A stretch of DNA of 64,000 nucleotides from the NCBI RefSeq assembly GCF_004216775.1, contig NZ_SGXF01000007.1:62001-126000 (forward strand). Direction: 5' to 3'. Made by a program: the position numbers and the translations under genes. Source of the DNA: Cuneatibacter caecimuris. Lineage in GTDB: Bacteria; Bacillota; Clostridia; Lachnospirales; Lachnospiraceae. The first letter of the stretch is position 1, and each line of letters starts with the position of its first letter. Shown here piece after piece: positions 1-9,456 of the stretch. Under the pieces are notes generated by a model. That model was not told where the DNA came from, ran no database searches, and saw nothing but the letters and a program-made list of their open reading frames with translations.

Positions 1-2223
1 CGGTATGATTTCTTATCTCAAAATGTTATCCTACGTAACGAGAATTATACAGATATTTTATGGGCTGATGCTATTCCCGAAAATGAACGGGAAAAATGCG
101 GTTTCTGGCCTATAACAAATTCAGAAGAATGTTGGCAATATAAAACAATGGTATTCCGCATAAATGGAATACATATTGTCAGATATGATTCAAAGGGATC
201 CAGGAAAGAATTGTTTAAATCAGACGGAGACTTAAAGCTGATTGCATGCGAGGATAATTCTCTCTATTTTTACAATTATAACTATGACACGAAAATGGAA
301 AGCTATTACCGCATCAATGATTGTCTCTCAGATGGCTACACCATTGATTGTATTGCTGAACTCCCCACAGCTTCTGATACTGAAGATAATCTAAATAAAC
401 CAATAATAAAAAACGGCGAGTGGATTTACTTTTTATATACTGATCAGCCGGGGGAATCTCTGGAGTGGTACAAAAATCCAGAGATATGGCTGTACAGGCT
501 TTCAGAAAAAACAGGAGAAACAGAACGGGTGGAATCTGTCTTTCGCAGCATGGTTTCCCAATGCCAGTCTATTTCAGATATATCCCAGCAGGGCGACATT
601 TTGATTCTTGAAGGGGTGCCTCAGAACGGTAACCTCAAAGACTTCAAGAATCGTTGTTCTTTTCTCTATGATTATAAAAAGGACGTCTGTACATTGCTTT
701 GTGATTCAACGATGGCCAGCAGTGATTGCATGATTGTGGACGAGGTTTATTATCATCGCCATATAAAGGAACAGGACCAAACGGTAACTATTGCAAAAAA
801 AGTGATGAATAGCTCCGATGATTGTATTAGTTTCAATACTCTACTGAGTAAAAACACAGCTGCTGCTTCCTCGATATCAAATCTTGACGTGTACGGAAAC
901 AGTATTATTTATTTCGCTTACTCTTCTGTTCCTTTTCATAGTGATGGGGCTGAATCATGGTATGGATGCTGCGCTGATATATCCCAGGAAAAGACTGCAC
1001 TTGAATTTTTATCTATCTTTTCGAAACCCGTGTACTCTTATTATAACGGTATTATATATATGTACATAAACGGAGCTGTCGTATATTCCGATGCCGTAAC
1101 CCCCGGAACGTGGTATGATACGGGTATCCGTTACGCATCTATTGATTATGGTCAGGCTTTTTTTGAACAGGAACAAGGAAAAGTATATTTTGTAACCGTG
1201 GATGCTAATAAAGTTTCTGCACTTAAACCTGGAGAAGATATTACAAGTATAAATTTGAATGATGTTTATAAAAGCACTTTGATCGAACTTGATTTTTCTG
1301 TCGGAATTCCGGCAGATTCACCTATATTTAAACCTAATGCCGCTGTTCTTGCGCCGGTTAACAGGAATGGTACAAGGGTGATAACATCCGACTGGCATGA
1401 TGTCAAGGACATTTATGGGAATTACTATTCTCCGGATTATGACAGTCATAATAATCCGGCGGGACCTATTCAGTTCATGCCGGTTTCAGGGGAAAATAGG
1501 TCCATTCAGTACGAAACAAATGAAAAATACAAATACATGTCAGGGATAATTGGTGTATCGGAATGGTCTCTGGCAAGCGGACAGCTTAAATTTTATGCAG
1601 ATGAGAACCTGGTTTATGAAACCCCAATTATGCGCAAAGAATCTGCGCCCATCGTCTTTTCCATTGATATTAGTAACGCTAAAACAGTTACTGTGGAAGC
1701 AGTTTCAGAGGATGGATATTCAAGTATGTCTGCGGTAACCAGTGCTGAGTTGATATTAGACGATGTAATTTTCCATGATCTAGATGTATTTCCTTATAAT
1801 CGTTGGCTGAAAAGTGAAATGAGCGAGTCTGAAAAGGACGTAACTGAATCGCCTGACCCTATAGAAGAATCGATTTATCTGGACCGCGGTTCGCTTAATA
1901 CAGCCTTAACGGAATATACATGGGAATCTATTGGTTATCGTCTCAGCGATACATGGGATTTCAAATTCTATGACACAGGGCAGTTTAGCGGAACAAATGC
2001 CGCAGGTGCAGAACCTATCAGAGGAACCTACGTCTTAGAAGGAACCCTGTTATCTCTGCTGTATGAGCCGGGGCAGGAAGCATCCGAATATAGATATGAT
2101 GAAACGCAGCAGGCGTTTATAAGCACAACAGATCAGACATTGGTTAAGCAGGATTATATGGACGAGTCGGGGATATACCATGAACCTGTATATGAATACA
2201 GAAAACTCGTGCCTCAAAAATGA
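1..2223 (+). CDS. Partial surface-type protein with NPCBM-like domain (5' end outside window)
   Basis: The reading frame is open from the first base, so the ATG at 148 is internal and the true start lies upstream. About 740 residues are visible. The first ~400 read like a beta-propeller style series of short strands with W/Y-rich turns, resembling DUF5050-type proteins. Roughly residues 450-590 (about 1390-1770) resemble an NPCBM/NEW2 carbohydrate-binding-like module, with alternating strands and a 'KTVTVEAVSEDG' stretch. The last ~90 residues form a separate small beta domain with a 'GTYVLEGTLLSLLY' core, like lipocalin-type tails. The missing N-terminus could carry a zinc ribbon plus membrane anchor, as in related Firmicute proteins. 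Function unknown. It is followed by a decayed lipoprotein and a zinc-ribbon membrane protein in the same direction. Confidence 0.7.
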   Translation, partial: RYDFLSQNVILRNENYTDILWADAIPENEREKCGFWPITNSEECWQYKTMVFRINGIHIVRYDSKGSRKELFKSDGDLKLIACEDNSLYFYNYNYDTKMESYYRINDCLSDGYTIDCIAELPTASDTEDNLNKPIIKNGEWIYFLYTDQPGESLEWYKNPEIWLYRLSEKTGETERVESVFRSMVSQCQSISDISQQGDILILEGVPQNGNLKDFKNRCSFLYDYKKDVCTLLCDSTMASSDCMIVDEVYYHRHIKEQDQTVTIAKKVMNSSDDCISFNTLLSKNTAAASSISNLDVYGNSIIYFAYSSVPFHSDGAESWYGCCADISQEKTALEFLSIFSKPVYSYYNGIIYMYINGAVVYSDAVTPGTWYDTGIRYASIDYGQAFFEQEQGKVYFVTVDANKVSALKPGEDITSINLNDVYKSTLIELDFSVGIPADSPIFKPNAAVLAPVNRNGTRVITSDWHDVKDIYGNYYSPDYDSHNNPAGPIQFMPVSGENRSIQYETNEKYKYMSGIIGVSEWSLASGQLKFYADENLVYETPIMRKESAPIVFSIDISNAKTVTVEAVSEDGYSSMSAVTSAELILDDVIFHDLDVFPYNRWLKSEMSESEKDVTESPDPIEESIYLDRGSLNTALTEYTWESIGYRLSDTWDFKFYDTGQFSGTNAAGAEPIRGTYVLEGTLLSLLYEPGQEASEYRYDETQQAFISTTDQTLVKQDYMDESGIYHEPVYEYRKLVPQK

Positions 2224-2251
2224 TGATTGCTTTACAGCATAAGGAGAAGAA

Positions 2252-2500
2252 ATGAAAATAACAAAATTTGGGATTATCTTATTTATGGAGATTTTGACCG
2301 CATCTGTTACAGGATGTGCTTCAAAAGAGACAGGATCTGTACAGGGCATCAGAAACAGTCAATCCCCTTGTTAATATATTGTGTTTGTGGATAAAATGGA
2401 GGACTGTTCTGCAAAGAACTTTTGCATGATCACCGGATATACAGGAACAGAGGAAAACATCATCATTCCGCCTGGAATCGATGGCATGCCAGTGAAATGA
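2252..2500 (+). pseudogene. Decayed BspA/LRR_5-type lipoprotein remnant
   Basis: A ribosome site (aaggagaag) precedes an ATG at 2252. The first residues form a lipoprotein signal with lipobox V-T-G-C at about residues 19-22. A TAA at 2372-2374 stops the frame after 40 codons, but the same frame continues to a TGA at 2498-2500. The part after the stop reads ITGYTGTEENIIIPPGIDG, the standard opening of BspA-like leucine-rich-repeat (LRR_5) surface proteins. No LRR repeats follow; the next gene's ribosome site begins at the TGA. So this is a nonsense-interrupted, 3'-deleted lipoprotein gene. A 40-residue lipopeptide could still be made. Confidence 0.7.
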
Positions 2501-2514
2501 AGGAGGTCAATTAA

Positions 2515-4119
2515 ATGAAATGTAAAAAGTGTACGTATGAGAACGTGCCTGACGCCGATTTTTGTGTACAGTGCGGAGAGCCATTAGAAAAACCGCGATT
2601 TTGCAAATACTGCGGATCTCTCATTCCATCCAATGCCTGCTTTTGCCCAAATTGCGGGAAAAATTTAAACGGACAACAGACTGCGCCGGGCCCGCATGAC
2701 TTCACAGATAAACAACCAACGGCCCATAAAAACAGGTTTTCGTTTTTGATGTTCGTATTTTTTGTATTATTAATAATTTCCGCGTTTGGAAAATGGATAA
2801 CAGTACCTTCACAAAACCTATTAGGATACGAGTACATACATGAATCCTCTTACAGTTTATACGAAATTCCCAATTATTTGAAAAAATTAGAGGAAATAAC
2901 TTTTGGATTGGCTGATTTTACGGATATTTCTGCTGTATGTAAATCTTTCGCAATCTTAAACACAGCAGCGGCAGTCCTTTTACTGTTATCAGCTTGTCTT
3001 TTCTGGAATAAAAAGAAGGCGTATAAATGGATTGGTCTTAGCTCATGCGCACTGTTTTTTTGGACGTCTGCCTTCACCTACATTTTAATATCGCAGCCGA
3101 ACAGAAACATACAAGGGGGGACTTACGGCGATCCCACCCTCCTCCAGCCTGCCCCTTTTTTATATGCTACCTTTATAATGGCAATCGCAACAGCGATTGT
3201 GCTGTTTGCCGTAAGTTTTAATATATCAAATAACAAATCAAATGTAAAATCTCACGCAGCATATAAGCTGGGGTTTAAAGACACGGGAACTGCTCTTTTT
3301 AAGGGTTGGGAGGTTGTTGTTTTATTAGGGTGTATCATAGGCAATAATTTTTTGGTAGCCTGGAGATTTTCTGACTTTGTCTCATATGGTTGTCAGTCTG
3401 TTACATGGCTGCATATTTTTGAAAGAATCCTCCAAATACTATTTTCTGTATGGATCCTGCTTATCCTGCATCCCGCAGTGCGGGCAGCCTGGAGAAACGG
3501 CAAGCTGCAGGAACGCAGGCTGTATATCTCCACACTGGCGTTTTGCGGGGCTTCTTTAATCGTATACCTCGCAGCCTATTATCCTATTCTCTTGGACGTT
3601 AATGCAACGGCTCTTTTGGGACTTGTTTTCATTCTGACAATTGGCGGTATTATAGTCCGAAAAGAAAGAAAATGCAATGGTACAACTCCCTCCGAAAAAC
3701 CGGCGCCGCATCCCTTATTGCGAATGTCCGCAGTTTTGTCAGGTGTTGCGATTATTGAGATCATCCTTCTGTTTGTATGCTGCCGCAGATTGACATCTGA
3801 AAAGTACTTTTTCTATAATATGCTGTCTATAATGTCCTTACCGATTCTTTCGCTTTGCTTGAACATAAGTTATCTTTTGAAAAAGGAAAGAAACAGCACA
3901 TTAAAGTATTTTATTACTCCTTCAGCATATCTCTCGGCTATGCTGCTGAATATTCTGGGCATTATATGCTGTTTATTGGCCTCTGGTAATGGCTGGAATT
4001 TTCCTGAAAAAGCTGAGATTCTGGTCATTTTAATTCCATTACTCATCTCCTGTATTCTATTTAGTATTATGTGGATAGTAGTGACTTTTGGTAAAAAAGC
4101 TGCACATGATATACAGTAA
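2515..4119 (+). CDS. Double zinc-ribbon polytopic membrane protein
   Basis: 534 residues, preceded by a strong aaggaggtcaatta ribosome site. The N-terminus has two zinc-ribbon knuckle sets (Cys 3/6 with 17/20, and Cys 30/33 with 44/47), the double zinc-ribbon arrangement common on Firmicute membrane proteins. A polar linker follows, then about 10-12 hydrophobic segments starting near residue 78. No enzymatic motif was recognised. The ribbon is expected to be cytoplasmic and the rest in the membrane. It shares direction with the preceding surface-type genes, which suggests a small surface or sensing cluster. Function unknown. Confidence 0.8.
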   Translation: MKCKKCTYENVPDADFCVQCGEPLEKPRFCKYCGSLIPSNACFCPNCGKNLNGQQTAPGPHDFTDKQPTAHKNRFSFLMFVFFVLLIISAFGKWITVPSQNLLGYEYIHESSYSLYEIPNYLKKLEEITFGLADFTDISAVCKSFAILNTAAAVLLLLSACLFWNKKKAYKWIGLSSCALFFWTSAFTYILISQPNRNIQGGTYGDPTLLQPAPFLYATFIMAIATAIVLFAVSFNISNNKSNVKSHAAYKLGFKDTGTALFKGWEVVVLLGCIIGNNFLVAWRFSDFVSYGCQSVTWLHIFERILQILFSVWILLILHPAVRAAWRNGKLQERRLYISTLAFCGASLIVYLAAYYPILLDVNATALLGLVFILTIGGIIVRKERKCNGTTPSEKPAPHPLLRMSAVLSGVAIIEIILLFVCCRRLTSEKYFFYNMLSIMSLPILSLCLNISYLLKKERNSTLKYFITPSAYLSAMLLNILGIICCLLASGNGWNFPEKAEILVILIPLLISCILFSIMWIVVTFGKKAAHDIQ

Positions 4120-4172
4120 AAATATTTTCACAGAGGCCGCAAGACATTCAGGACTGTGAGTATGACCAGAGC

Positions 4173-4200
4173 AAAGGCGCCCGCTGGGGGCGCCTTTCTT
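4173..4200 (+). terminator. Rho-independent terminator between convergent genes
   Basis: A perfect 10-bp stem (AAAGGCGCCC with GGGCGCCTTT, 5-nt loop) is followed by TTTCTT on the plus strand. It lies between the plus-strand zinc-ribbon gene and the minus-strand phosphoesterase gene and probably serves mainly the plus strand, since the minus-strand tail is less T-rich. Confidence 0.85.
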
Positions 4201-4204
4201 TCAA

Positions 4205-7200
4205 TCATTTTCCTGTTTTTTTCTTCAGGTATCCCACTGAAAGAAATGTTGCTGCTATTCCTGAACATAAAACAATTACAATCAGCCACGCGGCAGGCGT
4301 CTGGTCTCCGGTGGGTACGCCGGCCCCCTGCGAGTCAGTGGCAGAAGGTATCATAGTTATAGTGCCCTGCTCACCTGCGAATTCGGATTCGCTACTCTCT
4401 GATTCCGGACTTTTTGTTTCTGAACTTTCGGTTTCTGTACTTTCGGGCTCAGAGTTTTCTGCTGTCTCTGTCCCTGACTCTTCAGCAGCAGTTCTGAACT
4501 CGTTCATTCCGCTCACTGCCAGACCACCTTCTGTGTTTTCAGCCACCGCATACCAGGTATATTCTCTTTCAGCTTCCAGACCCTCCCATATAACGGACGC
4601 CTGCTGCCCCTGGGCCTGTACGCTTCCAATAAGACTCTCAGTTCTGACACCAGCAGTAAATCCGCTGCAATCCAACGTTTTTTCTGTCAGATCAAAATCC
4701 ACGTTCAGTTCAAAAATATCAATATTTTTTCCTTTGTTTCCTTCTTCATAGCTTTCATACTTAGCAGTATCATAGTAATTAAAATCATCGTGGAGCGGAG
4801 AATAGGAATTCATATACACTTTTCCCCCTTTCAGGTCAAAGTACAGGAATTTAATGTACTCTTCTCCCCCTTCAAAAGCAGACTGATAATCAGTACAGAT
4901 CTGGTAAACCGTGCGCTCTCTGATACCATCCCCGTCATCATCAAAAGCCGCAGTTTCAAAGGAAGATCCATGATAATGGCCGTTAAGAACAGCAAAAACA
5001 TTCGGATTCTTCGCCACCACTTCCTTTTGAATCACTTTTCCGGCATAATCCAGATAAGTGTTCTCTTTTTCGTTTACATTGGTATAACGATGCAGAAGAA
5101 TAATCGCTTTTCTGTCCGGATACTGCTGAAGTACCTGATTCATCCAGTTGATCTCATCCTCGTAGATATCCCAGCTCATGTACAGAAGAAGGAAATCCTG
5201 ACCATTCTGGCTGATTAAGTCATAGTGGCCCGCGTTATTATGATAGGAACCTCCGTAGCAGGAACTGTCAGCAAACCGCTGCTCACCGAAATAATTCCAG
5301 TAATTCTGATACAGCATATTTCCGGCAGCCACGTCATGGTTTCCTGCCAGTACACCGTAAGGCATCCCTGCATCATCAAATATCTTCATAGCTTTGTCCG
5401 CATTCTCCCACTGACTGATCATATCATATTCGTCTACAATATCTCCGGTGTGAATAACATATTTGATTTTCCAGTCTTCAGCATGGTCTACAATCCACTG
5501 GTTCTGATTCACATAATGTTCCGGCCAGCTTTCTGTGTAATACTGTGTATCAGTGATCCAGGCAAAAGAGAAATCATAATTTTCAGGCCTGCCGGTTCCG
5601 TCCCACTGAGCATCAGCGCTTTTTTGTACAACGGGATCATTATGAGAATTGTTTTGGGCATTCGGAGCGCTTTGTTGGGCGCGGCACTGCACTAAAACCA
5701 TAGCTTTTCCTTCTTCTACATGACTGGCTGCGGCAAAAGAAGTTTCAATCCGTCCCTTTTCATCCACAGTCCCAATGCTTTCCCAATTATTTTTTTCCAC
5801 ATTCAGCACATACAGTTTCAACTGATGGTCTTCATCCGCATAATCAGCAGTCCCATCCCATTTTATAAACACACTGTCCTCTGCCTTTACCTCCCCGGCC
5901 TCTATCGTAAACAGTTGGTAAGGAAGCATTCCATCAGGAGCGGTCACTTTCAGGGAGCGGCTGCCCAATTTTACATCCAAAGGAGAATCTCCATAACCAG
6001 TTTTCACTGTTACTCCGCCGTTTTCCAGCGTCAGGTTTTTCCCTTTATAAAAGGACACCTGTGTATCCTGGGAATTTTCTTTTCCCAGTGAAACCGAGAG
6101 TCTGGCGCTGTCTTCTGTAATTTCAGCCGCTTCAGCTCCAGTAATAGACGGATCCGTCTGCCTTGTAACAAATATTGCCCGAGATATCGCTGTATTCCCC
6201 GCCCCATCTTCTGCCATCACAGATATTTCATGTTCTCCTGTCTGAAGCTCTCTCGCCGGAATCTGATAGGGAATCTCCAGTTCCTCTCCATCCAGCACCG
6301 CACTCAGATGGGCAATTCCATTCAAATCTGATACCTGAGGATTAATGGAAACAGTGCCTGTCACAATCTGTCCGTCTGTGATGCCCAGGTCAATTGCCGG
6401 AGCTGTATTGTCCACAATCACTTTTTTTTCCGTTCTCTTGCTGCCTGATACAGCGGTAATGGTGTGGAGCCCGTCTTCCAGCGCTCTGGTATCCAGTGTA
6501 TTTCCTACTGCAGTAACTTCTGCTCCCGGAATTTCAAATTTCACTTCCAGTCTGGTGCACATTCCTGTACTGTCTCCGATGGTATGCACTGCGGAAAGTT
6601 CTGTATTGAGATTTGTCTTATCTTTTGTTGCTTCATCATCCGGCCCGATGGATACTGGAAGATATTCTCTGCCGTTGGCCAGAAGCATCCGCAGATTTGT
6701 CACAGTATAATCCTCGTGGTTTTCGCCGGGAAGAAAGATATCCTCAAAAGGGGTTCCGGAATCACCGGCCCACAGTGTCAGCGTCACTTCGTAACAGTCC
6801 TTTTCCTGATTATAAGAAAAGTATTTGTTGTCGATATGGATCACTTTACTGTCCAGATCCTGCCATTTGGCAATATACTGAATGATCTCCCTGCTGTTTT
6901 CTCCATAAGGAGCTGTCACCGCGTTTTTAAAATAGGAATCTCTTCCATTCGCGGTCAGAGCAAAAAAGGCTCCATTTTCCAGCAGGCGAACTGTATCTAT
7001 TTCTTCTCCGTCCAAAAGTATTTTAGTCTCTGTGTTCTCCGCGCCGTCGTTTGCCGTCACTGTTACCTGGCCGCTGAGAATCTGCTGATCGGAAACATTC
7101 AAACGGATTCCTTTTGTCTCATTGAGACGGTCAATTCCAACCCGGTAAATATCAGTCCTGGAACTCCGGAAATTATTATATGCCTCTGCGTAAAATTCCA

Positions 7201-9160
7201 CAGAATCATGTCCAAACAGGATATCTCCGGGAATCCGGGCAAAATAATAGTAAGGCACTCTGTTTTTGGCAGTGGAAATTTCCTCCCATCTCCCTTTCCC
7301 GTCCAGACGGTAATATAACTTAGTGCCGATCAGCCCTAATGTATCGGAAGTATCAAACGTCACAAACAATTCACTGCCTTCCTGTATGGAAGCAGGGCAG
7401 CTGCCGTGCAGCGTGAGAACAGGAGATGAACCATCATCCTCCGGATAGCCCGGATACCCCATAAAATGGCTCTGATCCCCGGGCACCTGCCAGCTTTCCA
7501 CTGTTCCCGGACTGGGTTTTGTATCCGTTGTCACAATCAGACTCTGTCCGTCCGCAGTCCTGGGGTATGTATACTGTATCGACTGTGTTCCGCTCCGGTC
7601 CATGGTTGCCTTATTGTTTTCATTAAAAGAAGCTCTGGCAAAAATATTGTCCTGGCTCCTCCCAAATTTCAGGGTCCGCCACTGGCTTTCATGGAATCCT
7701 GAATAGTTAATTACTGCAATATCTTTATTTTCTTCCAGATCAGTTCCATAAAAACGGTTAAAATCCTCCACCGTATTTCCGTTGTTTGTTAGCCAGAGAA
7801 CCAATGCCTTTCCCGGTTCCACCATCACCGCAGGGTCTGAAACAGTCCAGGTTTTATCTGCCGTCTGCGTCCCTGTATACTCGTAGAACAATTTATAATA
7901 GCTGAAATTAATGGCTGAATCTGTTCTGTTGTATAATTCCACATAGGAGAACTGATTGTTTCCGGAGAATTCGCCTGCAGAAATCGGAGGCGTTACTACC
8001 TCTGTCACCACCAGAGGTGCTTTTTCTTCTTCTGTCAGATCTGCATACTTTACAGCGGTGGTCTGGCTTTCTGAAGAAACAGTGCTGCCGTTTCCATAGC
8101 CGGCTTCTACTTTCCAGGAAATTTCATCACTCCATAGCTGATTTCTGGAAATGGATGCAGTATATTTACCGGCTGATTCATCCCAGGTCATCAGAATTTT
8201 TTTCTCCTGGGGTCCCTGCTGACAGCACAGATATGCCGGCACATATCCCTGGTTTCCTGAAAGATCCGCTGAAATGGTCAATTCCTGAGCATCCGTTTCT
8301 ATTATCTGCGGCCCGTTCACTGTATGTAACGTCACTTCCGGCATATTCTCATAATGTACCGGTATATCTGGTACCTGCCAGTCTTCCACACTTCCCGGTG
8401 TGGCAGCAGAAACTTCTCTCTTTTCAGAAGTACTGCCTGTCCCGGCATATTCATACTGCACAGCCAGTTTTTTTGTTTTATCAGTGATATCCGCACCGTC
8501 TGCATTACATTCTGCATATGCAATAATGCTGTTTTCATTCCGCCCAAATGCAAAACCTCTTTTTGCGGTGGAATGAATTCCGCTGTAATTGATTTTATAC
8601 AAATTCTTTCCCAGTTCTAAATTTGTTCCATAATAATTGTTAAAAGTATCCGCATTATCTGCTGCATTATTGCTCTGCCAGAGTACTGCGCATTCCCCGG
8701 GTTTCAGATAAAAATCACCGGTATTCCAGACTTTTCCCCCTCCTGTAGGGTACTGATAATAGAAAGTGTAACCTCCCAAATTGATTACAGCATCTGAGTT
8801 GTTATAAACTTCTGTATATGTCATTTTCTGCGTTGACGCAGGAACAACCTCAGTCACAATCAGCGGAGACGCTGCGGGAGATGCGCTTTGCTTCCATGTA
8901 GTTTTTGGTACGCCCGAAGATTCAGCTGAACTTCCTTCTGAATCCATTTCTCCGGCAGATGTTTCCCCCGCAGAAGTTTCTTCCAGGCTGTCCCCCTGCG
9001 GACCGGGTGTTTCAGTTCCTTTAGAAATATTTTCCGAACTTTCAATTTCCTCTGGTAACGCCATAGTCCCCGCGCCCGCCGCAGAGGAGTATGCCGGCGA
9101 TATTCCCATAAGCACTGCCATTACTATCGCTGCAGCAGGTTTCAAAATCTTCTTTCTCAT
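4205..9160 (-). CDS. Giant secreted lamin-tail-domain / calcineurin-like metallophosphoesterase, wall-anchored
   Basis: 1651 residues. Layout in order: signal peptide (about 1-28); Glu/Ser/Thr-rich linker; lamin tail domain (LTD) near 98-220; Ig-like segment; second LTD near 385-530; several Ig-like or bacterial surface repeats; a metallophosphoesterase domain near 1190-1470; an FN3-like domain; a second E/S/T-rich linker; and a C-terminal VPTGD motif, hydrophobic segment and KKKTGK tail. The phosphoesterase motifs are all present: TDTQYY, HTGDIVD, GNHD and GHYHG, the metal ligands of the calcineurin fold. Known for the family: LTDs occur in extracellular nucleases and phosphoesterases, probably as adhesion modules. 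Inference: a surface enzyme that takes phosphate from nucleotides, nucleic acids or lipid esters. The sorting motif is not LPXTG, so anchoring is inferred. Monocistronic, ending at the 4173-4200 hairpin. Confidence 0.85.
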   Translation of the reverse strand: MRKKILKPAAAIVMAVLMGISPAYSSAAGAGTMALPEEIESSENISKGTETPGPQGDSLEETSAGETSAGEMDSEGSSAESSGVPKTTWKQSASPAASPLIVTEVVPASTQKMTYTEVYNNSDAVINLGGYTFYYQYPTGGGKVWNTGDFYLKPGECAVLWQSNNAADNADTFNNYYGTNLELGKNLYKINYSGIHSTAKRGFAFGRNENSIIAYAECNADGADITDKTKKLAVQYEYAGTGSTSEKREVSAATPGSVEDWQVPDIPVHYENMPEVTLHTVNGPQIIETDAQELTISADLSGNQGYVPAYLCCQQGPQEKKILMTWDESAGKYTASISRNQLWSDEISWKVEAGYGNGSTVSSESQTTAVKYADLTEEEKAPLVVTEVVTPPISAGEFSGNNQFSYVELYNRTDSAINFSYYKLFYEYTGTQTADKTWTVSDPAVMVEPGKALVLWLTNNGNTVEDFNRFYGTDLEENKDIAVINYSGFHESQWRTLKFGRSQDNIFARASFNENNKATMDRSGTQSIQYTYPRTADGQSLIVTTDTKPSPGTVESWQVPGDQSHFMGYPGYPEDDGSSPVLTLHGSCPASIQEGSELFVTFDTSDTLGLIGTKLYYRLDGKGRWEEISTAKNRVPYYYFARIPGDILFGHDSVEFYAEAYNNFRSSRTDIYRVGIDRLNETKGIRLNVSDQQILSGQVTVTANDGAENTETKILLDGEEIDTVRLLENGAFFALTANGRDSYFKNAVTAPYGENSREIIQYIAKWQDLDSKVIHIDNKYFSYNQEKDCYEVTLTLWAGDSGTPFEDIFLPGENHEDYTVTNLRMLLANGREYLPVSIGPDDEATKDKTNLNTELSAVHTIGDSTGMCTRLEVKFEIPGAEVTAVGNTLDTRALEDGLHTITAVSGSKRTEKKVIVDNTAPAIDLGITDGQIVTGTVSINPQVSDLNGIAHLSAVLDGEELEIPYQIPARELQTGEHEISVMAEDGAGNTAISRAIFVTRQTDPSITGAEAAEITEDSARLSVSLGKENSQDTQVSFYKGKNLTLENGGVTVKTGYGDSPLDVKLGSRSLKVTAPDGMLPYQLFTIEAGEVKAEDSVFIKWDGTADYADEDHQLKLYVLNVEKNNWESIGTVDEKGRIETSFAAASHVEEGKAMVLVQCRAQQSAPNAQNNSHNDPVVQKSADAQWDGTGRPENYDFSFAWITDTQYYTESWPEHYVNQNQWIVDHAEDWKIKYVIHTGDIVDEYDMISQWENADKAMKIFDDAGMPYGVLAGNHDVAAGNMLYQNYWNYFGEQRFADSSCYGGSYHNNAGHYDLISQNGQDFLLLYMSWDIYEDEINWMNQVLQQYPDRKAIILLHRYTNVNEKENTYLDYAGKVIQKEVVAKNPNVFAVLNGHYHGSSFETAAFDDDGDGIRERTVYQICTDYQSAFEGGEEYIKFLYFDLKGGKVYMNSYSPLHDDFNYYDTAKYESYEEGNKGKNIDIFELNVDFDLTEKTLDCSGFTAGVRTESLIGSVQAQGQQASVIWEGLEAEREYTWYAVAENTEGGLAVSGMNEFRTAAEESGTETAENSEPESTETESSETKSPESESSESEFAGEQGTITMIPSATDSQGAGVPTGDQTPAAWLIVIVLCSGIAATFLSVGYLKKKTGK

Positions 9161-9367
9161 TATAATCTCCTTTCAGAATATTCCTTACTTACAGTATTTT
9201 ACATCTCCTCTGTTAAACTTTCCCTCCAGCGATTGAAAAAAGTAAGTTAAGACTGTGTCAGAAATATAAAAATCAAATAGATTTCAGATCCAGCTTCCAG
9301 CCTATGAGCTCAGGAGTGTGAACTCCTGTATAACATTTTTCAAAAAAAGTTTGGAGAACTTTTCCAT

Positions 9368-9420
9368 GGAATGAAAAAGAACCGTTTCCACCATAGTGGA
9401 AAACAGTTCTTTTTCATTCC
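9368..9420 (-). terminator. Long hairpin terminator after the beta-glucuronidase gene
   Basis: A near-perfect 24-25 bp inverted repeat (one bulge, one G-U) with loop CATA. Within it, a GAAC...GTTC stem flanked by A5 and T5 makes a terminator that works in either direction. It lies just 3' of the beta-glucuronidase stop codon on the minus strand. The rest of 9161-9367 is AT-rich leader for the phosphoesterase gene, with a small caggagt...actcctg hairpin near 9311 and no gene. Confidence 0.75.
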
Positions 9421-9456
9421 GCAGTACAATAAAGATAGATGACAGGAAACTTCCAA

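Noticed and set aside
9300-9330. Small caggagt...actcctg hairpin near 9311 as a riboswitch
   Set aside because: Only a short stem without conserved ligand-binding core; treated as leader sequence.
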